Shown: positions 36,441 to 45,695 of the stretch, in pieces | Numbering within the stretch: position 1 is the first letter of the stretch | Layout of the letters: the number at the start of each line of letters is the position of its first letter | Origin: Oleidesulfovibrio sp047973035 | Lineage (GTDB): Bacteria > Desulfobacterota > Desulfovibrionia > Desulfovibrionales > Desulfovibrionaceae | NCBI RefSeq assembly: GCF_047973035.1 | Contig: NZ_JBKEBF010000019.1 | Coordinates: 65,042-129,041 of the forward strand | Length of the DNA: 64,000 nt | Reading direction: 5' to 3' | Notes under the pieces: model-generated | Database searches by the model: none | Told to the model about the DNA's origin: nothing | What the model saw: only the letters and a program-made list of their open reading frames with translations | Translations under genes and position numbers: made by a program

Positions 36441-37499
36441 ATGACACATACAGTATTTGACCTGAATCAGTTAGGCTGGGGGCCATTTTACCTCCAGCAG
36501 CTCAGCCTTGAAGAATGGGAAGCAACTTACCCTGCCCGTGTTTCCGGAGTGCGCCGGAAAAACCTTACCCTTATATCTGAGGCCGGCACGGTGAAGACAA
36601 CCATCCCCGGCAGCTGGTTTCAAAATGACGCTGCAGAGCTGCCCACTGTGGGGGACTGGTTGCTTATGGATAAGGAAACAGATGTTCCTGTGCGTATGCT
36701 GAACCGTAAAAGCAGCCTGCAACGCAGAGCACCCGGCAAGGGTGCACAGTTGCAATCTCTTGCAGCCAACATTGATACGCTCTTCATTGTCACATCCTGC
36801 AACAATGATTTCAATCAATCGCGTATCGAGCGTTATTTGACGCTTGCTCTGGCAGCAGGAGTGACACCCGTAATGGTTATCACCAAAAGCGACATGGCAG
36901 AAGACGCGGATGAGTTTGCCCGACAAGCAAAACGAATCCGGCAAAGCATGGAGGTCTGCACCGTAAACGCACTTGATGCGGACTCTGTTGCTACGCTTCA
37001 CTGCTGGTGTGAAACAGGTCAGACGCTTGCATTGGTCGGGTCTTCCGGCGTGGGCAAATCAACACTGGTCAACACGCTCAGCGGGGCTGCCGTGCAGGCT
37101 ACAGGGGCCATCCGTGAAGACGACTCAAGAGGTCGTCACACAACCTCAGAAAGAAGTCTGCATTTTCTGCCTTCCGGCGCCATACTTATCGACACTCCCG
37201 GAATTCGCGAACTGCAACTGGCGGACTGCGAAGAAGGCCTGGCTTTAGCATTTGATGACATTGAACAACTGGCATCCTCATGCCGCTTCAGCAACTGTAC
37301 ACACCAGCATGAAGCCGAATGTGCAGTAAAGGCTGCCGTTCGCACCGGCAGGCTGGAAGCCCGCCGTCTGGAAAACTATCTCAAAATTCTGCAGGAGCAG
37401 GAACGGAACACACTGAGTATCGCAGAAAAGCGGAACAAGGATGCAACGTTTGCAAAAATGTGCAGACAGACAATGGCAGCACGCAAAAAAAGAAAATGA
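36441..37499 (+). CDS. rsgA: ribosome small subunit-dependent GTPase A
   Basis: 352 residues from MTHTVFDLNQLGWG; the long frame to 36219 overlaps the methyltransferase and is rejected. It is a circularly permuted GTPase: OB-fold first, then TKSD (G4) near 155, GSSGVGKSTL (G1) near 200, and DTPGIREL (G3) near 250. A C-terminal zinc site, CRFSNCTHQHEAEC, is near 284. RsgA matures and checks the 30S subunit. The start has only a weak ribosome binding site. It separates cluster A from the terminase gene. No terminator is clear in 37500-37761. Confidence 0.94.
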   Translation: MTHTVFDLNQLGWGPFYLQQLSLEEWEATYPARVSGVRRKNLTLISEAGTVKTTIPGSWFQNDAAELPTVGDWLLMDKETDVPVRMLNRKSSLQRRAPGKGAQLQSLAANIDTLFIVTSCNNDFNQSRIERYLTLALAAGVTPVMVITKSDMAEDADEFARQAKRIRQSMEVCTVNALDADSVATLHCWCETGQTLALVGSSGVGKSTLVNTLSGAAVQATGAIREDDSRGRHTTSERSLHFLPSGAILIDTPGIRELQLADCEEGLALAFDDIEQLASSCRFSNCTHQHEAECAVKAAVRTGRLEARRLENYLKILQEQERNTLSIAEKRNKDATFAKMCRQTMAARKKRK

Positions 37500-37761
37500 C
37501 ACGCTGCCTTTCGTTATCCTTTTCCGGAAACTTTTTAATTAACGCACCGCTCTTTGCTGCACCTGCCGGACGTCTTGCTGTCAACCTCCGCCCGACCGGT
37601 ACCGCATAGCTGCATGCCCCGGCTATCACCCTTGCCTCACCTTGCCGCCGCTACTGCATCGTGTACCACACTGTCTACCGTTTTTTCATAGGCAGTCAGT
37701 GGAACTGCGCAACATCAGACGGACAGAACAACCGGACTGAAAAGCAGGAAGGATGCAGGGC

Positions 37762-39300
37762 ATGCAATATCATAACAAGGAAGAAGCCGCCGCAGGCTGG
37801 GCGGAAATTATCGAACAGGCAGCCCGAAACGGTGATGCCGCAGTACAGGCCGCCGTAGCAGAGCTGGGCAGACGCGACCTGTTTTTTTTGCTTACACGGC
37901 TTCTGGGCAGAAAGGATATGTATAACGACTGGTGCTTTGCCCGCTGCGCGGAGGTTCAGCAGCAGCCGGACGGCATGCTCGACCTGTGGGCGCGGGAGCA
38001 TTACAAAAGCACCATCATCACTTTCGGTCAAAGCATCAGAGACATTCTGAACGATCCCGAAATTACCATCGGCATTTTTTCACATTCGCGGCCCGTGGCA
38101 AAAGGATTTCTGGCGCAAATCAAGCACGAGTTTGAAAACAACGCGGCACTGAAACAGCTCTATCCTGACGTGTTATACGCTGAGCCACGCAGACAATCTC
38201 CTCGCTGGTCTCTTGACCACGGTCTGGTGGTACGCCGCACAACCAACCCCAAGGAATTCACAGTGGAGGCATGGGGGCTGGTGGATGGTCAACCCACGGG
38301 GAAACACTTCCGGCTTCTGGTCTACGACGATGTTGTCACCCGCGAGTCTGTATCCTCTCCGGAGATGATAGCCAAGGTGACGGAATGCTGGGCACTGTCT
38401 CTTAATCTCGGGGCACACGGCGGTGCCTGCCGCACTATCGGCACCAGATATCACTACAACGACACATACAAAACCATGCTTGAGCGGCAGGCGGCAACAC
38501 CGCGCATCCATGCCGCAACAGAGGATGGTACACCCGAGGGTACACCGATATTTCTGTCGTCAGAGGAACTTGCCGGTAAACGTCGCCGCATGGGTCCTTT
38601 TGTGTTCGGGTGCCAGATGTTGCAGGACCCTGTTGCAGACAGAGCTCAAGGATTCAGAGAAGACTGGCTGCGCTGGTGGCATCCGGAAGGCGACCATAGC
38701 TGGCAGGATATGAACCGCTACATAGTGGTAGACCCTGCTGCCAGCCGCAAAGAGCAGGCAGACTGGACCGTAATGCTTGTTCTGGGGCTTGCTGCCGACG
38801 GGAATTACTACCTTATCGACGGTATCAGGGACAGACTGAACCTGACAGGCAGGGCAAATGCGCTTTTCCGCCTGCACCGTACCTACCTGCCGCTGGCGGT
38901 AGGATACGAACAGTACGGAATGCAGGCGGATATCGAATTCATGCAAAGCGAGATGGAGCGCCGCAACCATAGGTTCGACATAACTCCTCTGGGCGGAAGG
39001 TTGGCAAAGGCAGACAGAATCCGGAGGCTTATTCCATTATTTGAGCGTGGAAAGATATATCTGCCCCGCAACTGTCCTTTTACCGATTCAGAAGGCCGGT
39101 TGCGCGACCTTTCCAAAGAACTGGTGCAGGAAGAGTTCCTTGCATTTCCAGTTTGCGGACACGATGACATGCTCGACTGCCTTGCCCGTATCACCGAAAC
39201 CGCACTTGATGCGCAATTTGCCGTCGATACCCGCTATGCAGCCGCCAGCGACGGCTTTAGCAGCAGTGTCGGCAATATGGAGTATGCACTATGGTCATAG
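37762..39300 (+). CDS. terminase large subunit (podovirus type)
   Basis: 512 residues from ATG 37762. The ATG at 37753 touches the AGGAAGG ribosome binding site, so the second ATG, nine bases away, is chosen. The ATPase has the deviant Walker A WAREHYKSTIITF near residue 76 and Walker B LLVYDDVV near 190; the RNase-H-like nuclease has YIVVDPAAS near 320 and GHDDMLDCLA near 465. It would cut and pump DNA into heads through the portal of cluster A. It lies alone on the plus strand, six kilobases from the head genes, and overlaps the next gene by ten bases. Confidence 0.92.
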   Translation: MQYHNKEEAAAGWAEIIEQAARNGDAAVQAAVAELGRRDLFFLLTRLLGRKDMYNDWCFARCAEVQQQPDGMLDLWAREHYKSTIITFGQSIRDILNDPEITIGIFSHSRPVAKGFLAQIKHEFENNAALKQLYPDVLYAEPRRQSPRWSLDHGLVVRRTTNPKEFTVEAWGLVDGQPTGKHFRLLVYDDVVTRESVSSPEMIAKVTECWALSLNLGAHGGACRTIGTRYHYNDTYKTMLERQAATPRIHAATEDGTPEGTPIFLSSEELAGKRRRMGPFVFGCQMLQDPVADRAQGFREDWLRWWHPEGDHSWQDMNRYIVVDPAASRKEQADWTVMLVLGLAADGNYYLIDGIRDRLNLTGRANALFRLHRTYLPLAVGYEQYGMQADIEFMQSEMERRNHRFDITPLGGRLAKADRIRRLIPLFERGKIYLPRNCPFTDSEGRLRDLSKELVQEEFLAFPVCGHDDMLDCLARITETALDAQFAVDTRYAAASDGFSSSVGNMEYALWS

Positions 39301-40127
39301 CCTGTCGCACGGAGGCTACCACTGCGGAGAGTCACTGTTTCACTTCCCGTTCAGCGGCATTCCAAGCTGCCCAAAGCAGCTTCCGCTTAAAGGTCGCCCC
39401 ACAAAAAGGACGACCGGCAACTACTGCATCAGTGGTGTTGACCACTCACGAGATTGCATCCATGTGGACTGCGCTCAAGCAACAACGGCTGGTGCACACT
39501 GTATTCCATGACGGAGAAATAACCTGCAAAAGCGATTTCATACAGCTGGCCACGTCTCCGGCATGCTGGTTTTACGGTGTATTTGCTGCGCAAACTCCGT
39601 TGACAGAACGCGGACAGAGCCTGACTGGCGAAAGCTCCACATGCACCAGTCCGGAGATTCTGCCCTTTGCGATGACCGAAGGTGCAAGCAGACAAAGAAA
39701 AGGAACGAGATCTGAAGAAGCAGACAACATCATCAGCTCTGTCGGTCAGGTTGGAAACACAGCAAAGCCGCTGGCTTTTTTCTGGCTGAATGCCTTTTCC
39801 GGCAGAACAGCAATGATACACTTTGCAGTCTTAAACACGGGGCTGCGTCATGCTGTGCCCATCGGGCATCATGTTTGCAGTTTTCTGCTGCAATGTCAGG
39901 AAGTTGTTCCTCATACAGGGAGACAACATCCCGCAGCCCCCAAAGCGCCGCTGGATGCTCTTCTGGGGCTTACTCCGACCAATAACCGGCGCGCGCTGCA
40001 ATTCATCAAGCGACTGGGCTTTCGCCCGCTCGCAATCCTTCCCTCTGCTCTTGCGCAGCCGCAAGGGTTTCAGGACGGAACCCTGAGTATGCTTACAGCA
40101 GACAGGCTGTCTGCAGAGCAAATATAA
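39291..40127 (+). CDS. GNAT-like phage-associated protein, coupled to the terminase
   Basis: 278 residues. Its ATG lies inside the last codons of the terminase gene (ATGGTCATAG), so translation is coupled. The C-terminal part has a GNAT-like end (FWLNAFSGRTAMIHFAVLNTG, then NNRRALQFIKRLGF), as in phage proteins of the gp13/DUF2824 kind. The middle (about residues 105-150) is Ser/Thr/Glu-rich and looks inserted. The function is unknown; small acetyltransferase-like proteins occur beside head genes in several podoviruses. No complete acetyl-CoA motif could be confirmed. Confidence 0.6.
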   Translation: MVIACRTEATTAESHCFTSRSAAFQAAQSSFRLKVAPQKGRPATTASVVLTTHEIASMWTALKQQRLVHTVFHDGEITCKSDFIQLATSPACWFYGVFAAQTPLTERGQSLTGESSTCTSPEILPFAMTEGASRQRKGTRSEEADNIISSVGQVGNTAKPLAFFWLNAFSGRTAMIHFAVLNTGLRHAVPIGHHVCSFLLQCQEVVPHTGRQHPAAPKAPLDALLGLTPTNNRRALQFIKRLGFRPLAILPSALAQPQGFQDGTLSMLTADRLSAEQI

Positions 40128-40203
40128 TAGCTATCAGACACTACATCTAACAGGCTGTTTATATCAGTAAAGAGGTTTGCCAGAACAATAAACGCGGATA
40201 CAC

Positions 40204-43200
40204 ATGCATAGATTTAGATGCAGCCTAAAATACACCTCGCTGCTTGCAGCAATTATGCTAAGCATACTGCTTTTCGGTATGCAGTATTTGCTTGATGCAA
40301 GCAGCAAAAGAGAAAACTCACTTGAGCAAAAAAAACAAATTGCCACGTTGATGGTCAGGCAGGCTGTACATATTTTGAATGATGATATCCGGCTGCTTAA
40401 AGAACAGGCGCAGCTTCTGGCATGGAATGACGAACTATATACACTCCTTTCTTCAGGAAATGTGCCGGAGAATGACCTCCCCACTACTATAACCGTACGT
40501 CCATTTCACAATGTCAACAATCTCGTATTGCTTAATAAATCCAGCAAGGTAGTGTTTGCCAGATTTTCGCAGACTCCATCACAAAGTTCATCACAGAATA
40601 TAGTCAATACTCATAACGGAAAAGCAGAACAACAAGAACTTGGCAACAACGTAACACCTTCACCCATGTACGACTCAGTTGCACAATATACCAGCGCATT
40701 CATTCCGCGAATACACCAGTACAGCACGCAAGCAGGGGCTACAGGAGTAGCTCTGATACACGACAAATACTATTTTCTTTCCATAACACCTATCCTTACT
40801 GCACGCAGTATCGGCCCTAAAACAGGCTGGTTGTGCCTTGCCCGCTTGCTGGATGAAGCCTATGAACAGTCACTTTCGGAGCGTAGTGGTTTTGAGATAT
40901 CACTTGTCAAAAATGTAGCTACGAACCTTCCTGCCGAGCTACTGGAACTTGCGGACGCGAAGAGGCTGGGATCCTCTGCCCCGCCTAAAGTTAAACTGAC
41001 AGACTACGGCGTTTTTTCCGGAACAGCCATACCCGAGTTATCAGGCAACCTTCCTCTGGCGTTGATTTCAATTCATAAAAATAAGACGCTGCTTCCCGCG
41101 ACTGATTTTTTCAGCAGTACTGTGGTATCCCTTTTTCCCGCCTCTCTGGGAGTAATGCTCTTTGGCTACTTGCTCTTGAACCGCATAATTCTCCGCAGGA
41201 TTTCAATTCTTAATGAAAAGCTGGATAATGTAAGCAACTACCACGCTGTCAACTTGCCTAAAAGTGCAGATGAAATCAAACGAGCTTCTTTAATGATAGA
41301 TGCAATTCTGCATTCAGTGCAAAGCAGCGAACGCAACTTCGCCCACATGATGGACTGCCTGCCTGTGGGTATAATGAAGATAGATCCGCAAACGCGTACC
41401 ATCCTATCAGTAAACAAGTTCGGCCTGGAAATGCTGGGGATGGCAGAAGGGCCCCTATTGGGAAAAGATTGCACGGCATTGATTTGCCGCTCTGGGCAAT
41501 CGCCCTGCACGCTTCTTCATAACAAACAACAAGGCGCGCGGATTATCCGTTCTGCAAGGTGTTCTGATGGTTCGGAATTAACTGTCCTGAAAAATGCCGC
41601 GCTGGTGCCTCAGGACGGACAACACTATATCCTTGAAGCATTCATGGACATTACAGATATCACAAAAGAAAAAGAGCAGCTTCAGTATGCTGCAGACAGA
41701 TACCGCAATGCATTTATGAACCTGCCTGTGCCCGCTGCAATTCTAGATTCCAACCTGGTCTTATCCTTAGGCAACAACGCTTTTCGCAAGCTGACAGGGT
41801 CATATATTCCGGAAAGCAGCAAGGCCATCAAGCTATCTGAATACATCAATCCCGACGGGCGTAATCTGCATAAGCTGCTGGAGCAACACCCACACACAAA
41901 AGGCAACGGACATTCAGAGCTCCATGCTCAATTCAAGCATGCCTCCGGATCCCTAATTGATGTACGCCTGCTCGCTTCCAGCCCGTATGACACTCCAAGA
42001 ACCATTGCTTTGGAAGATATCTCAGCAAGGCAAATGGCAGAAAAGGAAAGGACAAAAGCCCTTAACACCGACCACCTGACGGGACTGCCGAACCGTCACT
42101 ATCTTTATACGGTCGGGCTCTCTGACTTTACAAATTCCACTATGCATACAGATGACGCCTTGGCAATCTGCCTTATCGACCTGCAAGGGCTCGACTCTGT
42201 TAACAACACCAGCGGATTTGGAAGCGGAGACATGGTACTCCGGCTGGCGGCTGACCGTATTTTAAACATTATACGGCCGCAAGACACGCTGATCCGGTAC
42301 GGAGGAAGCGACTTCCTTGCCATCATACCTCCTCCATGCTCGGAGAAAGACCTGACGGCTCTTGCAAACAAGCTGCAGACATCTTTCGAAGCACCATTTA
42401 CAGTGGACGGAAAAAATTTCACCGTTACTGCGTTTTTGGGTTTTGCAAGAACGCCGGAACACGGCAGCAGTCTTGAAAAACTTATTCAAAAAGCAGACGT
42501 AGCTCTCTGTCACAGCAAATTCAGCGAAGACGGGGCATCCTGCTTCTTCGATGAAGAACAAAATAATGTTGTTCAATTTGATCCTTCCCAACCTGCGGAG
42601 CTCAAAACCGGTATTATTAATGAAGAATTTTTTGCCCGCTTCCTGCCTGTTGTGTCCCTGCACACAGGGGCCATAACCGGCGTTGAAACACTGATGCGCT
42701 GGAAGAGGAAAGACGGAACAGAAACGTTACCGGCAGAATTCAAGAACCATGCGGAACTCTGCGGCATTATCAGTCAGATTGACAGCCTGATGCTTGATAA
42801 AGCTTGCGCTTTTGCCAGTCATTGTAATGCAACTGCCCCCAACAGTTTAAAGGTCACTGTCAATGTATCAGCGGCATTTTTCCACGACAGGTCGTTCGTT
42901 GACCGGATAATAAGTGCGCTCCTCAAGGCAGATATTCATCCCGGCCAGCTGGTTCTGGATATTGATGAATCCGCGTACCTGCTTAACCTCCGTTCGGCAC
43001 AGCACGTAATGGAAAAACTGAAGGCTGTCGGAGTGAAACTAGCACTGGATAATTTCGGAACAAGCTACTCTTCACTTGCTCATCTGCAGGACCTGCAGTT
43101 TGACACCATCAAAATTGATCATCAGATAATCAGCACGCTGCCCGATGCAAAAGCCACTGTTTTTGTACGAAACGCAGCCTACGTTGCCAAAAACCTCGGG

Positions 43201-43365
43201 GCCGCAGTGATACCCGAGGGCATAGAAACCTCTGAGCAGCTAGCTTTTCTTAAGCAACTAGGATGCAATGAAGGCCAAGGATTCTTCTTTTCCCAGCCGC
43301 TTACAGAGCAGGAGATGCTTGGTTTGCTGCAGGACTCTTCCCAACAGGATACCAAACCTCACTAG
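40204..43365 (+). CDS. membrane PAS-GGDEF-EAL protein with degenerate catalytic motifs
   Basis: 1053 residues. Two membrane segments (about residues 10-30 and 300-325) bound a periplasmic sensor domain. After these come one or two PAS domains (about 380-610), a GGDEF domain (630-770) and an EAL domain (800-1045). The GGDEF signature is GGSDF, and the EAL signature reads ETLMRW with DNFGTSYSS in place of the catalytic DDFGTGYSS. Both domains may therefore be enzymatically inactive and bind rather than make or break c-di-GMP. Overall fold landmarks (LTGLPNRH, IPEGIETSEQ) are kept. It follows the terminase block without being phage-like. Confidence 0.88.
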   Translation: MHRFRCSLKYTSLLAAIMLSILLFGMQYLLDASSKRENSLEQKKQIATLMVRQAVHILNDDIRLLKEQAQLLAWNDELYTLLSSGNVPENDLPTTITVRPFHNVNNLVLLNKSSKVVFARFSQTPSQSSSQNIVNTHNGKAEQQELGNNVTPSPMYDSVAQYTSAFIPRIHQYSTQAGATGVALIHDKYYFLSITPILTARSIGPKTGWLCLARLLDEAYEQSLSERSGFEISLVKNVATNLPAELLELADAKRLGSSAPPKVKLTDYGVFSGTAIPELSGNLPLALISIHKNKTLLPATDFFSSTVVSLFPASLGVMLFGYLLLNRIILRRISILNEKLDNVSNYHAVNLPKSADEIKRASLMIDAILHSVQSSERNFAHMMDCLPVGIMKIDPQTRTILSVNKFGLEMLGMAEGPLLGKDCTALICRSGQSPCTLLHNKQQGARIIRSARCSDGSELTVLKNAALVPQDGQHYILEAFMDITDITKEKEQLQYAADRYRNAFMNLPVPAAILDSNLVLSLGNNAFRKLTGSYIPESSKAIKLSEYINPDGRNLHKLLEQHPHTKGNGHSELHAQFKHASGSLIDVRLLASSPYDTPRTIALEDISARQMAEKERTKALNTDHLTGLPNRHYLYTVGLSDFTNSTMHTDDALAICLIDLQGLDSVNNTSGFGSGDMVLRLAADRILNIIRPQDTLIRYGGSDFLAIIPPPCSEKDLTALANKLQTSFEAPFTVDGKNFTVTAFLGFARTPEHGSSLEKLIQKADVALCHSKFSEDGASCFFDEEQNNVVQFDPSQPAELKTGIINEEFFARFLPVVSLHTGAITGVETLMRWKRKDGTETLPAEFKNHAELCGIISQIDSLMLDKACAFASHCNATAPNSLKVTVNVSAAFFHDRSFVDRIISALLKADIHPGQLVLDIDESAYLLNLRSAQHVMEKLKAVGVKLALDNFGTSYSSLAHLQDLQFDTIKIDHQIISTLPDAKATVFVRNAAYVAKNLGAAVIPEGIETSEQLAFLKQLGCNEGQGFFFSQPLTEQEMLGLLQDSSQQDTKPH

Positions 43366-43446
43366 CTCTGTTGACTTGCTTAACAACAAAAAAGTCTGCA
43401 ACAACTGTTACAGACTCATTACGTTACCTCGGATACCGGAATATAA

Positions 43447-44595
43447 TCACAACAAGCCGACATTTTTCTTCATTTGCATTATTCTGCTGTACGATTCCTC
43501 AACCCGCCGTTCAGTTACCTTACCGTTTCTCACCAGTTCTTCAATGGTCGAGATAACCTGCGGCACAATGTTCGGATTGTAGTCCAGATTATTACCGAAA
43601 AGCAGAATATCCACTCCTGCATCCAAGGCCAGAGCCACGGCCTGTCCCAAACCGTACTCTGCCGCAATAGCCTGCATCTGCATATCGTCAGAAACAATAA
43701 CGCCATCAAAGCCAAGTTGTTCCCGCAGCATTCCGGTAATTACAGCTTTTGAAAGAGTGGCCGGCTGCCTGTCATCCAGTTGGCTGTTATATAAATGTCC
43801 GGTCATGATCATCCGCACATCGCCGCTGGCTATAAGCTGATTATAAGGGACAAGCTCTTCCCTGCTCCATGAGGCGCTGATGTCCGTCACGCCAAGATGA
43901 GAGTCTGCAGCGGAGCTGCCATGTCCGGGAAAATGCTTGATGCAACCGGATACACCGAACTGCTGCATCCCTTGTAAAAAAGCCCGTGCATGTCCTGCAA
44001 CCACCAATGGCTTATCAGAAAAACTGCGCTCAAGCTTGCCGATGGCAGGACTGTCTTTGCGGACATTCACATCTACCACCGGAGCAAAATTCAGGTTTAT
44101 CCCCACGTTGCACAGCATCCTGCCGGCCTGGACACCGATGTTGTAAGTCAGGTCCGTGTTGTTCTGCTCTCCCAACCATGCCGCAGACGGAATCTGCGGA
44201 AAACCATGGGCAACCTTCAGACGGGCAACCTTGCCCCCTTCCTGATCCACAGCAACAAACAGCGGGGTACGGGCCATGCGTTGCAGGCTCGAAGTAAGGT
44301 CCTTAACCTGTTCGACAGAACGTATATTACGTGAATCAGAACCAAGCTGAACATCACGGTCAAACAGAATAACTCCGCCAAGATTATACTTACTGACGTC
44401 ACGGGCAATGGAATCATCCGGGCCGACTACTTCGCCACGAAACCCGACCAGCAACATCTGTCCAAGCATGTCACGTAGCGAAGCTTTCTGCTCTGCAGCG
44501 TATGCTTGCCCGTACACCAAAGCCCCGCCGGACAAAATGGCAACACAGCAGACATACAGAGCAAGCCTGATCAGAACATTCTTATATCGTTTCAT
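43447..44595 (-). CDS. exported glycoside hydrolase family 3 (beta-N-acetylhexosaminidase-like)
   Basis: 382 residues from the ATG at 44595, with GGGAG as ribosome binding site. An N-terminal signal peptide (hydrophobic core ALYVCCVAILSGGALVYG, cleavage near AYAAE) is present, so it acts in the periplasm, unlike cytoplasmic NagZ. The family signature CIKHFPGHG...DSHLG (His general acid loop) is near residue 195 and the nucleophile Asp in VIVSDDMQM near 283. It probably removes N-acetylglucosamine from murein or chitin fragments. It is convergent with the EAL gene. An AT-rich gap of 294 bases separates it from the divergent peroxiredoxin gene. Confidence 0.9.
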   Translation of the reverse strand: MKRYKNVLIRLALYVCCVAILSGGALVYGQAYAAEQKASLRDMLGQMLLVGFRGEVVGPDDSIARDVSKYNLGGVILFDRDVQLGSDSRNIRSVEQVKDLTSSLQRMARTPLFVAVDQEGGKVARLKVAHGFPQIPSAAWLGEQNNTDLTYNIGVQAGRMLCNVGINLNFAPVVDVNVRKDSPAIGKLERSFSDKPLVVAGHARAFLQGMQQFGVSGCIKHFPGHGSSAADSHLGVTDISASWSREELVPYNQLIASGDVRMIMTGHLYNSQLDDRQPATLSKAVITGMLREQLGFDGVIVSDDMQMQAIAAEYGLGQAVALALDAGVDILLFGNNLDYNPNIVPQVISTIEELVRNGKVTERRVEESYSRIMQMKKNVGLL

Positions 44596-44889
44596 AATTA
44601 CTCCCATATATCCTTTTTAAGTATCTGCCATGCGGTGTTCTCGTCCATAACAAGTTTTTATTAACCATACACTATTACAGAAAACAACGCCGCATCCTGC
44701 GGCAGCCATACCCGAAAGATAAAAATCCACCCGCACAGTTGTAAGCAACATGCCGATACTAAACAGTAATGATTTTCCTTAGCAAGAAAGTTTGAAAATG
44801 CGCCCTGAAGGACTTCCCAAATACACAATTTCTGATATTGTTGTCAGTACTCGCAAACCTCAGACTTTCATCCTTGGAGGATTATTACC

Positions 44890-45537
44890 ATGGAAGAAGG
44901 AAAATTCGTTCTTATAGGCGATGCACTGCCTGAAATGCAGGTTGTGACCACTAAAGGTCCAATGACCCTTCCCGGCGACCTCAAAGGCAAATGGTTTGTA
45001 CTTTTCAGCCACCCTGCTGACTATACACCGGTATGCACCACGGAATTTGTTGCATTCCAGAAGCGCTATGACGAGTTCCGCAAGCTCAATTGCGAGCTTG
45101 TCGGCTTGTCCATTGATCAGGTGTTTTCGCATATTAAATGGATCGACTGGATCAAGGAAAAAATCGGACTTGAAATAGAGTTTCCTATTATTGCCGATGA
45201 TATGGGACGTGTAGCGTCTAAGCTGGGCATGATTCACCCCAACAAAGGCACCAATACCGTCAGGGCCGTTTTCATTGTTGACGACAAAGGCATTGTGCGG
45301 ATAATTTTCTATTATCCGCAGGAACTTGGTCGCAACATGGATGAAATCCTGCGGGCAGTGAAGGGAATGCAGATTTCAGACGAAAAGTCTGTGGCTATCC
45401 CCGCTGGCTGGCCTGCTAACGAAATCATCAGCGACCACGTGATCGTTCCGCCGCCCAAGAGCGTTCAGGATGCCCAAAAACGACTGGCAGAAGGGCACGA
45501 GTGCTATGATTGGTGGTTCTGCCACAAAAAGCTGTAA
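44890..45537 (+). CDS. 1-Cys/Prx6-type peroxiredoxin
   Basis: 215 residues. The peroxidatic Cys lies in HPADYTPVCTTEF near residue 49, with Thr and the later Arg of the active site in place. The long C-terminal arm ends in ECYDWWFCHKKL, with two further Cys, as in the archaeal/Prx6-like branch where a C-terminal Cys can resolve the oxidised form. It would reduce hydrogen peroxide and organic peroxides in the cytoplasm of an anaerobe. The ribosome binding site TGGAGG is strong. No PerR box was identified in the upstream 280 bases. Confidence 0.93.
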   Translation: MEEGKFVLIGDALPEMQVVTTKGPMTLPGDLKGKWFVLFSHPADYTPVCTTEFVAFQKRYDEFRKLNCELVGLSIDQVFSHIKWIDWIKEKIGLEIEFPIIADDMGRVASKLGMIHPNKGTNTVRAVFIVDDKGIVRIIFYYPQELGRNMDEILRAVKGMQISDEKSVAIPAGWPANEIISDHVIVPPPKSVQDAQKRLAEGHECYDWWFCHKKL

Positions 45538-45584
45538 CAAAAAACAAGTAACCCCGCCCTGACAGGCGATACAGTAAAACCCAA

Positions 45585-45665
45585 AACGCGCCCGTGAATA
45601 CCGCATGCCCCGCTTTAAGGCGTGGCGCCAAACCGCCAAGCCGGTTCTGCGGCCACGGGCGCGTT
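45585..45665 (+). ncRNA. candidate structured leader upstream of the rhodanese gene
   Basis: A 12-base perfect closing stem (AACGCGCCCGTG 45585-45596 with CACGGGCGCGTT 45654-45665) encloses a second stem (CCGCA 45601-45605 with TGCGG about 45648-45652) and internal hairpins, giving a multi-branched fold. No T-run follows, so it is not a simple terminator of the peroxiredoxin gene. It ends 31 bases before the rhodanese ATG. Confidence 0.45.
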
Positions 45666-45695
45666 ATACGATATTCAACCCAATGGAGGTCTCAC

